From contig NZ_MTJN01000002.1 in the NCBI RefSeq assembly GCF_002017865.1, positions 1,364,001 through 1,428,000 of the forward strand: DNA of 64,000 nt, read 5' to 3'. Shown here in pieces: positions 48,849-56,273 of this stretch (positions within the stretch are counted from its first letter, which is position 1; every line of letters begins with the position of its first letter). Position numbers and translations under genes: made by a program. The DNA comes from Rhodoferax fermentans (lineage in GTDB: Bacteria; Pseudomonadota; Gammaproteobacteria; Burkholderiales; Burkholderiaceae_C). The notes below the pieces were generated by a model that did not search any database, was not told the DNA's origin, and saw nothing but the letters and a program-made list of their open reading frames with translations.

Positions 48849-49427
48849 ATGGCTGCCCGCCCACACACCGCAGCGCTGGTGCTGGCCAGTTGCGCCCTGT
48901 CGGGCTGCTCCATCCTCAGCCCGATGCCACTTTGGGAACTGACCAAAGCCACCGGTCAGCTGGCCTTCAGCGCCCTGCAGACAGAGCCGGGCGAGGCCAG
49001 TGACACGGTCTACCACGCCCATGCCCGTTTTTCCAGCTTGTGCATCGAATACAACCCGCAGACCCAGACCGCCGATGTGCTGCCCGCCCTGCAACTGGCG
49101 CTGCGTGCCCACCAGATTGACAGCCGCGTGTATGAAAGTGCCATCAACACGCCCCATTGCCCGGTCTGGTTGCGCTACAGCGCCCAAATGGAGTGGGGAA
49201 AGTCGCCCTACTCAGAGCGTTACCAGGCCTACATCAGCCAAGCCACCCTGAGCTTGCAAACCGACCGCGGCCAGGTGTTGTCCAGCAGCCACTACAGCTT
49301 GGGTGACGGCATGCGCACCAGCAAATGGGCCTCGACCCAGGACAAGCTGGCGCCGGTGGTCAGTGCCCTGGTCACCGGGATACAGCCAGACAAGCGGACA
49401 ACCCAACCCGTCAAGGAGCAATCATGA
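48849..49427 (+). CDS. Putative outer-membrane lipoprotein, unknown function
   Basis: 192 aa with a lipoprotein signal peptide: positively charged start, hydrophobic stretch and lipobox ALSGC with the lipidated Cys at 20. The residue after Cys is Ser, compatible with outer-membrane sorting. The mature part has two further Cys (SSLCIEYNPQ and NTPHCPVWLRY) that may form a disulfide, and a C-terminal half with YQAYISQATLSLQTDRG. I do not recognise a named family. It begins 1 nt after the low-complexity gene, and its stop overlaps the flgH-like start (ATGA), so it is translationally linked to an outer-membrane ring protein. The long open frame upstream is a shadow of the preceding gene. Confidence 0.75.
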   Translation: MAARPHTAALVLASCALSGCSILSPMPLWELTKATGQLAFSALQTEPGEASDTVYHAHARFSSLCIEYNPQTQTADVLPALQLALRAHQIDSRVYESAINTPHCPVWLRYSAQMEWGKSPYSERYQAYISQATLSLQTDRGQVLSSSHYSLGDGMRTSKWASTQDKLAPVVSALVTGIQPDKRTTQPVKEQS

Positions 49428-50113
49428 CCCGCCCCTTTGCCCGCCCTGTGCTGGCGGCCCTCAGCCTGAGCAGCCTGTTGCTGGGCTGTGCCAGCCCGAA
49501 CCCCACCACCGTGCCAGGGCCGCTGTCGGCCTTGCCTGTGGCCCGCCCGACAAATCTGGAGCGGGTCACCACCGGATCGCTGTTCCAGGCCAGTTCAGGC
49601 TCGCTCTTTAGCGGGCGGCAAAAACCCCGCGCCATTGGTGACACCGTCAAGGTGAGCATCTCGGAGAAACTCAGTGCCAGCGACACCGTCAAGGCAGATG
49701 CCAACCGGGAAACATCCTTGAAGTCCAAAGGGCCTGGCGTTCGGGAAGACTCCCCGCTGGCGGGCCTGTTCAACCAGGACGCCACCGCCTCCGGCAGCAA
49801 TGCCTTCAAGGGCAACGGCAGCGCCAAAAACGACAGCAGTTTTACCGGCCAACTCGCCGCCTCGGTGGTCAATGTTCTAGCCAATGGCAACCTGGTGGTG
49901 GCGGGTGAACGCAGCATCGCCCTGCATGGTGGTGGCAGCATCCTGCGTTTTTCCGGGGTGGTCGATCCGCGCGACATCAAGGACGGCAACGTCATCCAGT
50001 CGAGTGATGTGGTCAATGCCCGCCTGGAAGTGGTGGCACAGGGCGAGTCGTCCGAGATTGCCTCTCGCACCTGGCTGCAAAAGGTGCTCAGCAGAACCTT
50101 GTCCGTCTGGTAG
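49424..50113 (+). CDS. flgH: FlgH-type flagellar L-ring protein, orphan
   Basis: A 229-aa lipoprotein (lipobox LLLGC, lipidated Cys22) with the full FlgH core. Landmarks are GSLFSGRQKPRAIGDTVKVS, SEKLSASDTVKADANRETS, GNGSAKNDSSFTGQLAASVV, VLANGNLVVAGERSIAL, and LRFSGVVDPRDIKDGNVIQS, each matching E. coli FlgH (232 aa) in order. In flagella it forms the outer-membrane L ring around the rod. Here there is no flgG, flgI or other flagellar gene nearby. It is in a tight operon with a lipoprotein, a low-complexity protein and a CHI-like secreted protein. It may therefore be a paralogue making an outer-membrane ring for another purpose; a displaced flagellar gene is the alternative. Confidence 0.9.
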   Translation: MTRPFARPVLAALSLSSLLLGCASPNPTTVPGPLSALPVARPTNLERVTTGSLFQASSGSLFSGRQKPRAIGDTVKVSISEKLSASDTVKADANRETSLKSKGPGVREDSPLAGLFNQDATASGSNAFKGNGSAKNDSSFTGQLAASVVNVLANGNLVVAGERSIALHGGGSILRFSGVVDPRDIKDGNVIQSSDVVNARLEVVAQGESSEIASRTWLQKVLSRTLSVW

Positions 50114-50132
50114 TGGCTTCAGGGGAAAAGCC

Positions 50133-50744
50133 ATGTTCACATTTCTCAAAACCACTTTGACAGCGGTGTCCTGGTTGGCTGCCAGCCTGCCCGCCACCGC
50201 CGCACTGCAGATGGACGGTGTGGCGCTGGAGGATTCGGTCCAGGTGGCTGGCAAAAACCTCAAGCTCAATGGCGCGGGCATCAGCATGCGTTTGATCTTC
50301 AAGGTCTACGCCCTGGGTCTGTACCTGCCCAACCGCCAGGACACAACACGTGACGTGTTGCATGGCGAGGGCCCCAAAAGGCTGTTGATCGCCATGTTGC
50401 GCGATGTCAGCGGCACAGAGTTCAACGACGAGTTGCGCCAGTATGCGGTGGCTGAGAGCGCCTCGGTGCCCGCGCACATTCTGGACAACATGGTGCGCCT
50501 GGGTCAGGCCATTGAACGCCAGTCCAACGGCCTGCGCAAAGGCGACACCCTGACGCTGGACTGGGTGCCAGGCACCGGCACAATGGTGGAACTCAACAAC
50601 AAGCCGCTGACCGCCCCACTGCGCGACATGGCGTTTTACAAGGCTTTGCTCAACATCTGGCTGGGCGACCGGCCGGCCGATTCCGGGCTCAAAATGAAAT
50701 TATTGGGCCAAGCCACGGAATTGCGCTCAGCCTTGCGTGACTGA
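50133..50744 (+). CDS. Secreted chalcone-isomerase-like domain protein
   Basis: 203 aa with a signal peptide (LKTTLTAVSWLAASLPATAA, cleavage near residue 24). The mature part matches bacterial chalcone-isomerase-like proteins: the start LQMDGVALEDSVQVAGKNLK, then GISMRLIFKVYALGLYLPNR, the helical FNDELRQYA region, and the WVPGTGTMVELNNKPLTAP and FYKALLNIWLGDRPAD ending. These proteins are periplasmic and mostly of unknown function; true flavonoid chemistry is unlikely. It lies 19 bp after flgH and ends the cluster before the two-component genes. Confidence 0.85.
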   Translation: MFTFLKTTLTAVSWLAASLPATAALQMDGVALEDSVQVAGKNLKLNGAGISMRLIFKVYALGLYLPNRQDTTRDVLHGEGPKRLLIAMLRDVSGTEFNDELRQYAVAESASVPAHILDNMVRLGQAIERQSNGLRKGDTLTLDWVPGTGTMVELNNKPLTAPLRDMAFYKALLNIWLGDRPADSGLKMKLLGQATELRSALRD

Positions 50745-50892
50745 ACCCGGGTCAATATGTGAACGCAATATGTCGACTTTGTATCTGTTTGGACATAAAA
50801 CACACCACATACTCAGAATGCCCCCCCAGAAAGGCTTTGGCACAAATAGCCACAAATGACAAACCTACAATCAGCCCATTTATGCCTTCAAG

Positions 50893-51621
50893 ATGACTTC
50901 CAAATTTCAGGTACTGATTGTCAACGACGACGAAGATATCAATCGCCTGCTGGCCGATTATCTGGTGCCCTATGGCTTTGTGACCCATGTGGCCTGTGAT
51001 GCCGACAGCATGCGCCGCCAGCTGGAGCGCCACAGCATCGACCTGATCGTGATGGATGTGATGTTGCCCGGTACCGATGGCCTGAGCCTGACGCGCGAAG
51101 TCAGGCAACACTCGCCCATCCCGGTGATCATGCTGACCGCCCGCGCCGACCATTTCGACCGGGTGCTGGGCCTGGAGAACGGCGCCGACGACTATGTCAC
51201 CAAGCCGTTTGAGCCGCGTGAGCTGGTGGCCCGCATCCAGTCGGTGCTGCGCCGCGCCAACGCCCACAGCAACACCAAAGGACGTGACGGTGGCCATGTG
51301 ATCTGTTTCAACGGCTGGAAGCTCAACCCAGAGAACCACAGCCTGCACGCCCCCAGTGGCATCACCGTGGCTCTGTCCAATGCCGAGTTCCGGCTGCTGT
51401 GCAGCTTTTTGCACACCCCTCGGCGTTTGCTGAGCCGCGACCAGCTGATCGAACTCGCCCATGGCCATGTGGCTGGTGCCGGTGAGCGCAGCATTGACCT
51501 GCTGGTGTCACGGCTGCGCCAGAAGCTGGCTGGCTCGCCCGACGGTGCAGACATGATCAAAACCGTCCGGGGTCGTGGTTACCTGTTTACCGCACCGGTT
51601 GAGCGGGGTCAGGCCGCGTGA
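50893..51621 (+). CDS. OmpR-family response regulator
   Basis: A 242-aa DNA-binding response regulator. The receiver domain (1-120) has the acidic pair NDDED, phospho-acceptor Asp55 in LIVMDVMLPG, the Thr of VIMLTAR and the Lys of YVTKPFEPREL. The C-terminal winged helix (~145-235) has AEFRLLCSFLHTPRRLLSRD and ERSIDLLVSRLRQKL, ending TVRGRGYLF. The cognate kinase overlaps its stop by 4 bp (GTGA). It sits 148 bp after the FlgH/CHI cluster on the same strand and may control it; the target is unproven. Confidence 0.95.
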   Translation: MTSKFQVLIVNDDEDINRLLADYLVPYGFVTHVACDADSMRRQLERHSIDLIVMDVMLPGTDGLSLTREVRQHSPIPVIMLTARADHFDRVLGLENGADDYVTKPFEPRELVARIQSVLRRANAHSNTKGRDGGHVICFNGWKLNPENHSLHAPSGITVALSNAEFRLLCSFLHTPRRLLSRDQLIELAHGHVAGAGERSIDLLVSRLRQKLAGSPDGADMIKTVRGRGYLFTAPVERGQAA

Positions 51622-52745
51622 AGCTTCGGCTGATCGGGCTGGCCCGTCGGCTGGTGCCGAGCACACTGTTTGGCCGCCTGGCCCTGCTGCTGTGTGTGGC
51701 GGTGTTGATCAGCCACGCGCTGGCGATCAAGTTGATGTTTGAGGTGGGTCCGAGCCTGTTTGGCCCGATGCCCAACGGCCCGCCCCCCGGGCCACCACCC
51801 GGTCCGTTCACCGGCCCCAACATGGTGGGCCCGCAGCCCCCTCACCCCACAGACGCCCCCGGCCTGGCCCACCTGGGTCTGTGGCTGGACATCGGGATAC
51901 GGCTGCTGGCGCTGATGGTGGCGGCCTGGATCGGCGCCCGCTGGCTGGCGCAGCCGGTGCGCCGGTTGGCCGATGCCGCGCGTGAGCTGGGGCGCGACAT
52001 CCACCGCGCGCCACTGGTCGAGCAAGGCAGTGACGAGTGCCGTGAAGCCACCCGCGTCTTCAACCAGATGCAGGCCCAGATCTGCCAACAACTGAGCGAG
52101 CGCGACAGCTTTGTGGCCGCCGTCTCACACGACCTGCGCACCCCGCTGACGCGTATGGCGCTGCGCGCCGAGAGCCTGCAGGACGGCGAACAGCGCCTGT
52201 GTTTCCAGCGCGACATCACCGAGATGAACACCATGATCACCGCCACGCTGGACCACCTGCGCGGTGTGGCCTCGGGGGAACCGATGGTGTTGCTTGATGT
52301 AGGTTCCTTGCTGAGCAGTCTGGTTGACGACTACCAGTCCTGGGGCCACCCGGTGACCCTGGTTGAGGCGGATCTGTCCAGCCCGGTGGCGCCGCTGCTG
52401 ACCCAGGCGCAGGCGCTGCGCCGCTGCATCAGCAACATCGTCGACAACGCGGTGCGTTACGGCGGCTCGGCCCGGGTGCGCTGTTTTGAAGAGGCGGGCC
52501 AGCTGTGTATCGAGGTCAGCGACCCCGGCCCAGGCATGGCCACCGCCGACCTGAACCGGGCACTGACACCGTTCTTCCGCGCCGAAGGCTCCCGCAACCG
52601 CCACAGTGGCGGGGTGGGCCTGGGGCTGTCGATTGCCAACGACATCGCACGCCGCCTGCATGGCGAGGTGCGGCTCAAGAACGGGGCCAGCGGCGGTCTG
52701 GTGGCCACCGTGGTTTTGCCCCGGCCCTCATCAACACCCAACTGA
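51618..52745 (+). CDS. Sensor histidine kinase (HAMP, EnvZ/BaeS-like)
   Basis: A 375-aa inner-membrane kinase, partner of the preceding regulator. Two transmembrane helices (~20-40 and ~85-110) enclose a short periplasmic loop very rich in Pro and Gly (GPPPGPPPGPFTGPN), too small for a folded sensor domain. A HAMP domain (QPVRRLADAARELGRDI) follows, then the dimerisation helix with phospho-His171 in AAVSHDLRTPLTRM. The ATPase has an N box (NIVDNAVRYGGSA), a G1 box (VSDPGPGM) and a G2 box (GGVGLGLSIANDIA). The GTG start overlaps the regulator stop. Its signal may be sensed in the membrane or via a partner protein. Confidence 0.94.
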   Translation: MKLRLIGLARRLVPSTLFGRLALLLCVAVLISHALAIKLMFEVGPSLFGPMPNGPPPGPPPGPFTGPNMVGPQPPHPTDAPGLAHLGLWLDIGIRLLALMVAAWIGARWLAQPVRRLADAARELGRDIHRAPLVEQGSDECREATRVFNQMQAQICQQLSERDSFVAAVSHDLRTPLTRMALRAESLQDGEQRLCFQRDITEMNTMITATLDHLRGVASGEPMVLLDVGSLLSSLVDDYQSWGHPVTLVEADLSSPVAPLLTQAQALRRCISNIVDNAVRYGGSARVRCFEEAGQLCIEVSDPGPGMATADLNRALTPFFRAEGSRNRHSGGVGLGLSIANDIARRLHGEVRLKNGASGGLVATVVLPRPSSTPN

Positions 52746-52774
52746 CGAACGCCCCACCCCGCCCTGGATTCAGG

Positions 52775-52820
52775 GCCAAATCAGCCTCCAGCCCTCATAT
52801 ATAAAGGGCCTGGCGCTATG
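52775..52820 (+). repeat. Interspersed hairpin repeat, copy 8
   Basis: GCCAAATCAGCCTCCAGCCC, TCATATATAAAGGGC, CTGGCGCTATGG. It lies between the convergent kinase and deacetylase genes; the latter's stop codon starts 2 bp beyond it, so the repeat probably forms its 3' hairpin. Confidence 0.85.
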
Positions 52821-52821
52821 G

Positions 52822-53874
52822 TTATGGATGATTGGCGGCCTGATCAAAGCCTTGCAGCACATTGACCGCGTTGGTGCCCACCTCGGCCACCGCATAACCA
52901 CCTTCAAACACAAACACCGTGGGCAAGCCCGCTTTGGCCAAGTCCTCACCGACCTGCAGGTAGTCGGCACTCTGCAGCGAGAAGCCCGAAATCGGGTCAC
53001 CCACAAAGGTGTCCATACCCAGCGACACCACCAGCGCCTGCGCACCAAACTCGGCAATACCCGCCAAGGCCTGCTGCAAAGTGGCCCGCCAGACCTCAAA
53101 ACCGGTGCCACGCGGCAACGGCCAGTTGCGGTTAAAACCCAGCCCGGCACCTGCACCCAACTCATCGGCGTACCCCAGGTAAAACGGGTACTCGGTGTGC
53201 GGGTCGCCATGGATGCTGCTGAAGTACACGTCTGGCCGCTCATAAAAGATGGCTTGTGTGCCGTTGCCATGGTGGTAGTCGATGTCCAGAATCGCCACCC
53301 GATCCAGCCCCTGCTCACGCAAGGCCTGCGCGGCCAGGGCGGCGTTGTTCACAAAACAATACCCGCCAAAAAAGTCGGCGCCCGCGTGGTGCCCCGGTGG
53401 CCGGGTCAGCGCAAAGGCAGCACGCTCACCCCCGGCCACGGCCAACGCCGCACTCAGGGCACAGTCGGCACCGGCGCGGGCGGCGTCCCAAGTGCCTTCG
53501 GTCAGCGGCGTGCCCGCGTCCATCGAAAACAGGCCCATGCGGGCCGCAAAGTTGGCAGGCAACACATCCGAGCGCAGGCTACGCACCGGCCACACCGAGG
53601 GCAGCGCGTCACGCTGGGCGTTGGCAGGGTCCAGCGCCACCCACTCGTCCCAGGCACCGGCCAGAAAGTCCAGGTAACGCTGGCTGTGCACGCCCAATAA
53701 CGCGCTGTCATCAAAGGGTTCGGGCGGCAAGATGGCGCCAAGCTTGCGCGCTTTCAACTCGGCCAGCACATGGTCCACCCGTGCGGGCACCTCGAAACAC
53801 GGCACCAACTGGCCGCGAAACATCTCCAGCTTGCCTTGGTGCTGGCTGTGCAAATGGTTGTAGTAGGTCAACAT
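52822..53874 (-). CDS. Histone-deacetylase-family amidohydrolase (acetylpolyamine amidohydrolase-like)
   Basis: A zinc amidohydrolase of about 350 aa that would remove acetyl groups from small amines or acylated compounds. It has the arginase/deacetylase fold markers: the His pair in ALTRPPGHHAGADFFGGYCF, the zinc ligands in VAILDIDYHHGNGTQAIFY, a third zinc Asp region in SLGMDTFVGDPISGF, and the C-terminal FVFEGGYAV. The N-terminus MLTYYNHLHSQHQGKLE suits the AphA group. The open frame allows a start at 53922, but the ATG at 53874 fits the family and is used. It stands alone; substrate is uncertain. Confidence 0.92.
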   Translation of the reverse strand: MLTYYNHLHSQHQGKLEMFRGQLVPCFEVPARVDHVLAELKARKLGAILPPEPFDDSALLGVHSQRYLDFLAGAWDEWVALDPANAQRDALPSVWPVRSLRSDVLPANFAARMGLFSMDAGTPLTEGTWDAARAGADCALSAALAVAGGERAAFALTRPPGHHAGADFFGGYCFVNNAALAAQALREQGLDRVAILDIDYHHGNGTQAIFYERPDVYFSSIHGDPHTEYPFYLGYADELGAGAGLGFNRNWPLPRGTGFEVWRATLQQALAGIAEFGAQALVVSLGMDTFVGDPISGFSLQSADYLQVGEDLAKAGLPTVFVFEGGYAVAEVGTNAVNVLQGFDQAANHP

Positions 53875-54069
53875 TGGGTGTTTTTCCAATTCTGTTTGTC
53901 GGTGGCCCAGCCATCCGGGCACGGGGCTGACCGGGTATTTTGCCGGGCGCGCCTGGCCTCAAAAGGCCTGCTCTGGCAAAAAACTGGGAATAACTGATTG
54001 CTCCAGCGCTGATCACCCCACGCTACGAGCTTGAGGGCTACGAGGAATTCTTGCGGTTTAAGCAGAATT

Positions 54070-54106
54070 CACATTCAATATTCGTGAATCGCGAATATTG
54101 AGTGTG
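54070..54106. promoter_or_regulatory. 15-bp-arm inverted repeat upstream of the ParD-like gene
   Basis: CACATTCAATATTCG, a 7-bp spacer and CGAATATTGAGTGTG; 14 of 15 arm positions pair. It is AT-rich compared with surroundings and lies 82 bp before the ATG. It could be an operator, or the trace of a mobile-element end. Confidence 0.7.
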
Positions 54107-54153
54107 ACCGAGCCACCTGATTGAAACAAACGAATGGTTGCCTGCGCTACCAC

Positions 54154-54174
54154 AATGGCGCAAAATGCGCCATT
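54154..54174. promoter_or_regulatory. Palindrome at the start of the ParD-like operon, candidate autoregulatory operator
   Basis: AATGGCGCA-AAA-TGCGCCATT has perfect 9-bp arms and ends 2 bp before the AGGAGG box of the ParD-like gene. Its placement over promoter and leader is typical of sites bound by an antitoxin that represses its own operon (inference). Confidence 0.65.
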
Positions 54175-54187
54175 CAGGAGGAACACC

Positions 54188-54532
54188 ATGTCCCAAGCTA
54201 CAACCGGTTTTGCATCCGTCAAACTGCCCACCGCTTTAGTGAACCAAGCGCGCGAAGCTGCGCAGCCCATGCGCCGCTCGGTAGCGGGGCAGGTGGAATA
54301 CTGGGCCACGCTGGGCCGCATCGTGGAGCACAGCGGCCTGACCGCGCAAGAAGCCCAAACTGCCATCGCCAACTACGAGACCGCCGCCCGGCGCGCTCGC
54401 CCCAGCGCCAGCGAGCCCGATAACCAAGCAGACGCCCCGCTCGCCCAGTTTATGGCCATGGAACACGATGGCAGCCTGGCGCAGCGCGTGCGCGAGGTGG
54501 TAGCCAACAAGCCTGGTGAGAGCGGAATATGA
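54188..54532 (+). CDS. ParD-like antitoxin-family protein
   Basis: 114 aa. The N-terminal half (FASVKLPTALVNQAREAAQP, then MRRSVAGQVEYWATLGRIVE) matches the ParD-like antitoxin family, a ribbon-helix-helix-type DNA-binding region. The C-terminal half is polar and helical (ALTA-rich, then QFMAMEHDGSLAQRVREVV), as expected for a toxin- or partner-binding tail. The AGGAGG box is ideal. Its stop overlaps the next start by 4 bp, so it is translationally coupled to an ORF6N-domain protein rather than to a usual ParE or zeta toxin. Palindromes upstream suit autoregulation. Confidence 0.8.
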   Translation: MSQATTGFASVKLPTALVNQAREAAQPMRRSVAGQVEYWATLGRIVEHSGLTAQEAQTAIANYETAARRARPSASEPDNQADAPLAQFMAMEHDGSLAQRVREVVANKPGESGI

Positions 54533-55128
54533 GCAGTACAAATACAAAATCTAATATCCCAGCCTCCATTGAACCAACAGAACCTCTCTCTATTGGGGAA
54601 ATCGCCCAACGCATCCAGCTCGTCCGTGGCCAGCGTGTGGTGCTGGACGCTGACTTGGCCGCTTTTTATGGCGAAACAACCAAGCGCTTCAACCAGCAAG
54701 TGCGCCGCAACCTTGCTCGCTTTCCAGCCGATTTCATGTTCCAGCTCGACGAAAACGAGTTGGCCGCTTTAAGGTTGCAATTTGCAACCTTAAAGACCGG
54801 GCGTGGCCAGCACAGTAAATATCTCCCGCTGGTATTCACGGAGCACGGCGCCATCATGGCGGCCACGCTATTGAATAGCTCGAGGGCTACCGCAATCAGC
54901 GTCCATGTGGTCCGCGCATTTGTCGAACTGCGTGCAATGCTGGCAAGTAACCAAGCTTTGGCGCAGAAAGTAAACACGTTGGAGCGCAAGGTGTCAACGC
55001 ACGAACGCAATATCGCCGAGCTGGCTGACTCCATGGCACAACTGCTGCACACACCCGCAGAACCCGCCAAACGGCCAATCGGGTTTATCAACCCAGACGA
55101 CTCAAGCGCATCAAAAACCACTGGCTGA
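54529..55128 (+). CDS. ORF6N-domain DNA-binding protein
   Basis: 199 aa. Residues ~18-105 form an ORF6N domain: IAQRIQLVRGQRVVLDADLA, AFYGETTKRFNQQVRRNLAR, FPADFMFQLDENELAAL, LPLVFTEHGAIMAATLL. This phage- and mobile-element-associated domain is presumed to bind DNA. The C-terminus is a coiled coil (NQALAQKVNTLERKVSTHER, NIAELADSMAQLL) for oligomerisation and a disordered tail. It overlaps the ParD-like gene by 4 bp. Inside the coding sequence lies a nearly perfect 29-bp palindrome (54767-54795). The protein might be the effector of a toxin-antitoxin-like pair or a regulator left by a prophage; no phage genes are near. Confidence 0.85.
   Translation: MSSTNTKSNIPASIEPTEPLSIGEIAQRIQLVRGQRVVLDADLAAFYGETTKRFNQQVRRNLARFPADFMFQLDENELAALRLQFATLKTGRGQHSKYLPLVFTEHGAIMAATLLNSSRATAISVHVVRAFVELRAMLASNQALAQKVNTLERKVSTHERNIAELADSMAQLLHTPAEPAKRPIGFINPDDSSASKTTG
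54767..54795. repeat. 29-bp palindrome inside the ORF6N gene
   Basis: CTTTAAGGTTGCAA, a single T and TTGCAACCTTAAAG: perfect 14-bp arms. It is within the coding region for the ALRLQFATLK segment of the ORF6N domain. Such a long perfect palindrome in a gene is improbable by chance. Confidence 0.9.
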
Positions 55129-55153
55129 ATCGCCCCCTATTTCGCAGTAAAAG

Positions 55154-56113
55154 CTAATCTGAAATCCGAGCCTCGCCTGGCAAAGTGGCGCGTATCGTTG
55201 CCTTCAACTTTTCAACGGCCTCGCCCAAGTTACCTGGGGTCCACACCACCGTTAAATGGTGATTCGTGTCGAAGTGAGTCCCTTGCGTCCTATCATCAAA
55301 CACATCCTTGCGACAAAGATAGATAACCGGCTTACCGAGCCCCTCTGCAAAACCAGCCTCCCAATACGATCCCTTGTTGTGGTGCGTAAGGTCTGCCAAC
55401 AAGAATCGACTCTGTCGAATTTCCACACGCAAACGGTCGTCGATCAATCCTGCAGGTTGGGAATCATCCAGTCGTTTCAACTCGAACCCAGTCGCAGCAA
55501 CCGCCGGACGAAAGCAGTCGTTAACAACAGCATCCAAGTCCGGCCGTCCAAACTGCATCGCAATGAATGCGTAACGACTGGAAGTTTGACCACGCTTCAG
55601 CTCCTCGTAAAAGCCCCAGCCTGGCAGACTTAGCCGCAGCCCGTGTACAGCGAACCCGCCACTTAGAAAATCTGCAAACTCGCCTTCGATGTAACCTGAC
55701 TGCTGTGCATGCCTAAGTAACACGCGCACCGACGTCATATCTTTTGCGCCCACAGCGGAGAGAACATGCTGACTAACCTCAACAGTCGCACCCACCGTCG
55801 GCAAAGAATCACCCATCCAAGCAATCAAATTCTCAAGCTGTGCCTGTGGTCGCGGTAGCTCTGTATTGGTAATGATGTTGCCCAACAACTCACTATCCAA
55901 CATCACCCACTGCTCCCGTTTGGTCATCCTATACAGCGAATAGCTCAACCTATCCGCAGCGTCAGAACGCTGATTCAAGCGCCAACCCAGCGTGGCGAAG
56001 GCTGTGTCAGACATGGAATAACAACCACAACGAAGGCACTCGAAAAACAGCCGCTCGCCTCGGTCTTCACTATTGACTAGATCGTGTTTGCAAATAGGGC
56101 AAGCTTCGGCCAT
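55154..56113 (-). CDS. Zinc-ribbon protein with C-terminal nucleoside 2-deoxyribosyltransferase-like domain
   Basis: 319 aa. The N-terminus has a four-Cys zinc ribbon (CPICKHD and CLRCGCY, 20 residues apart). The middle ~130 residues are not recognised. The C-terminal domain (~185-310) has AFIAMQFGRPDLDAVVND, RVEIRQSRFLLADLTHHNKG, SYWEAGFAEGLGKPVIYLC and GTHFDTNHH. This is the D...N-x-G...E-x-G-x-A-x-x-x-G-K-P pattern of nucleoside 2-deoxyribosyltransferase-like folds, including the likely catalytic Glu. Such domains recur in phage-defence effectors that attack nucleotides. The gene starts 9 bp after the remains of hsdS and has a good AGGAG box, so it probably was the last gene of a type I restriction operon. 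Codon usage is less GC-rich than its neighbours, consistent with transfer. Defence function is inference. Confidence 0.75.
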   Translation of the reverse strand: MAEACPICKHDLVNSEDRGERLFFECLRCGCYSMSDTAFATLGWRLNQRSDAADRLSYSLYRMTKREQWVMLDSELLGNIITNTELPRPQAQLENLIAWMGDSLPTVGATVEVSQHVLSAVGAKDMTSVRVLLRHAQQSGYIEGEFADFLSGGFAVHGLRLSLPGWGFYEELKRGQTSSRYAFIAMQFGRPDLDAVVNDCFRPAVAATGFELKRLDDSQPAGLIDDRLRVEIRQSRFLLADLTHHNKGSYWEAGFAEGLGKPVIYLCRKDVFDDRTQGTHFDTNHHLTVVWTPGNLGEAVEKLKATIRATLPGEARISD

Positions 56114-56122
56114 GTTTACTCC

Positions 56123-56273
56123 TCAGTACTGAATGCCAAACGTCTTTGCAGAGCTCCCCTGCTGCAGCGCCGCGTGCGCTGAGGTTGGTGTCAACCTCGG
56201 CTTCGACTTCGCGGATGATGGACAGGTGGCGGCCGACTTGGGCGACGATTCGGTCTTACTCCGCAGCGGGTGG
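56123..56273 (-). pseudogene. HsdS (type I restriction specificity subunit) C-terminal remnant
   Basis: On the minus strand the sequence reads PPAAE-stop-DRIVAQVGRHLSIIREVEAE and VDTNL. It matches the conserved C-terminal PPLAEQ-RIVAEV-LSI-REVEAEV segment of HsdS. A TAA stands where Gln is usual, so the remnant carries a nonsense change. After NL the reading frame shifts by one to give SAHAALQQGSSAKTFG and the stop at 56123. Only about 50 codons survive. Confidence 0.8.

Larger units (their letters stand above)
53875..54187. promoter_or_regulatory. Upstream region of the ParD-like/ORF6N pair
   Basis: 313 bp without a gene. It contains two clear palindromes (separate entries) between the deacetylase start and the ParD-like gene. 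The left 150 bp (53880-54050) shows nothing recognisable. Confidence 0.5.
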
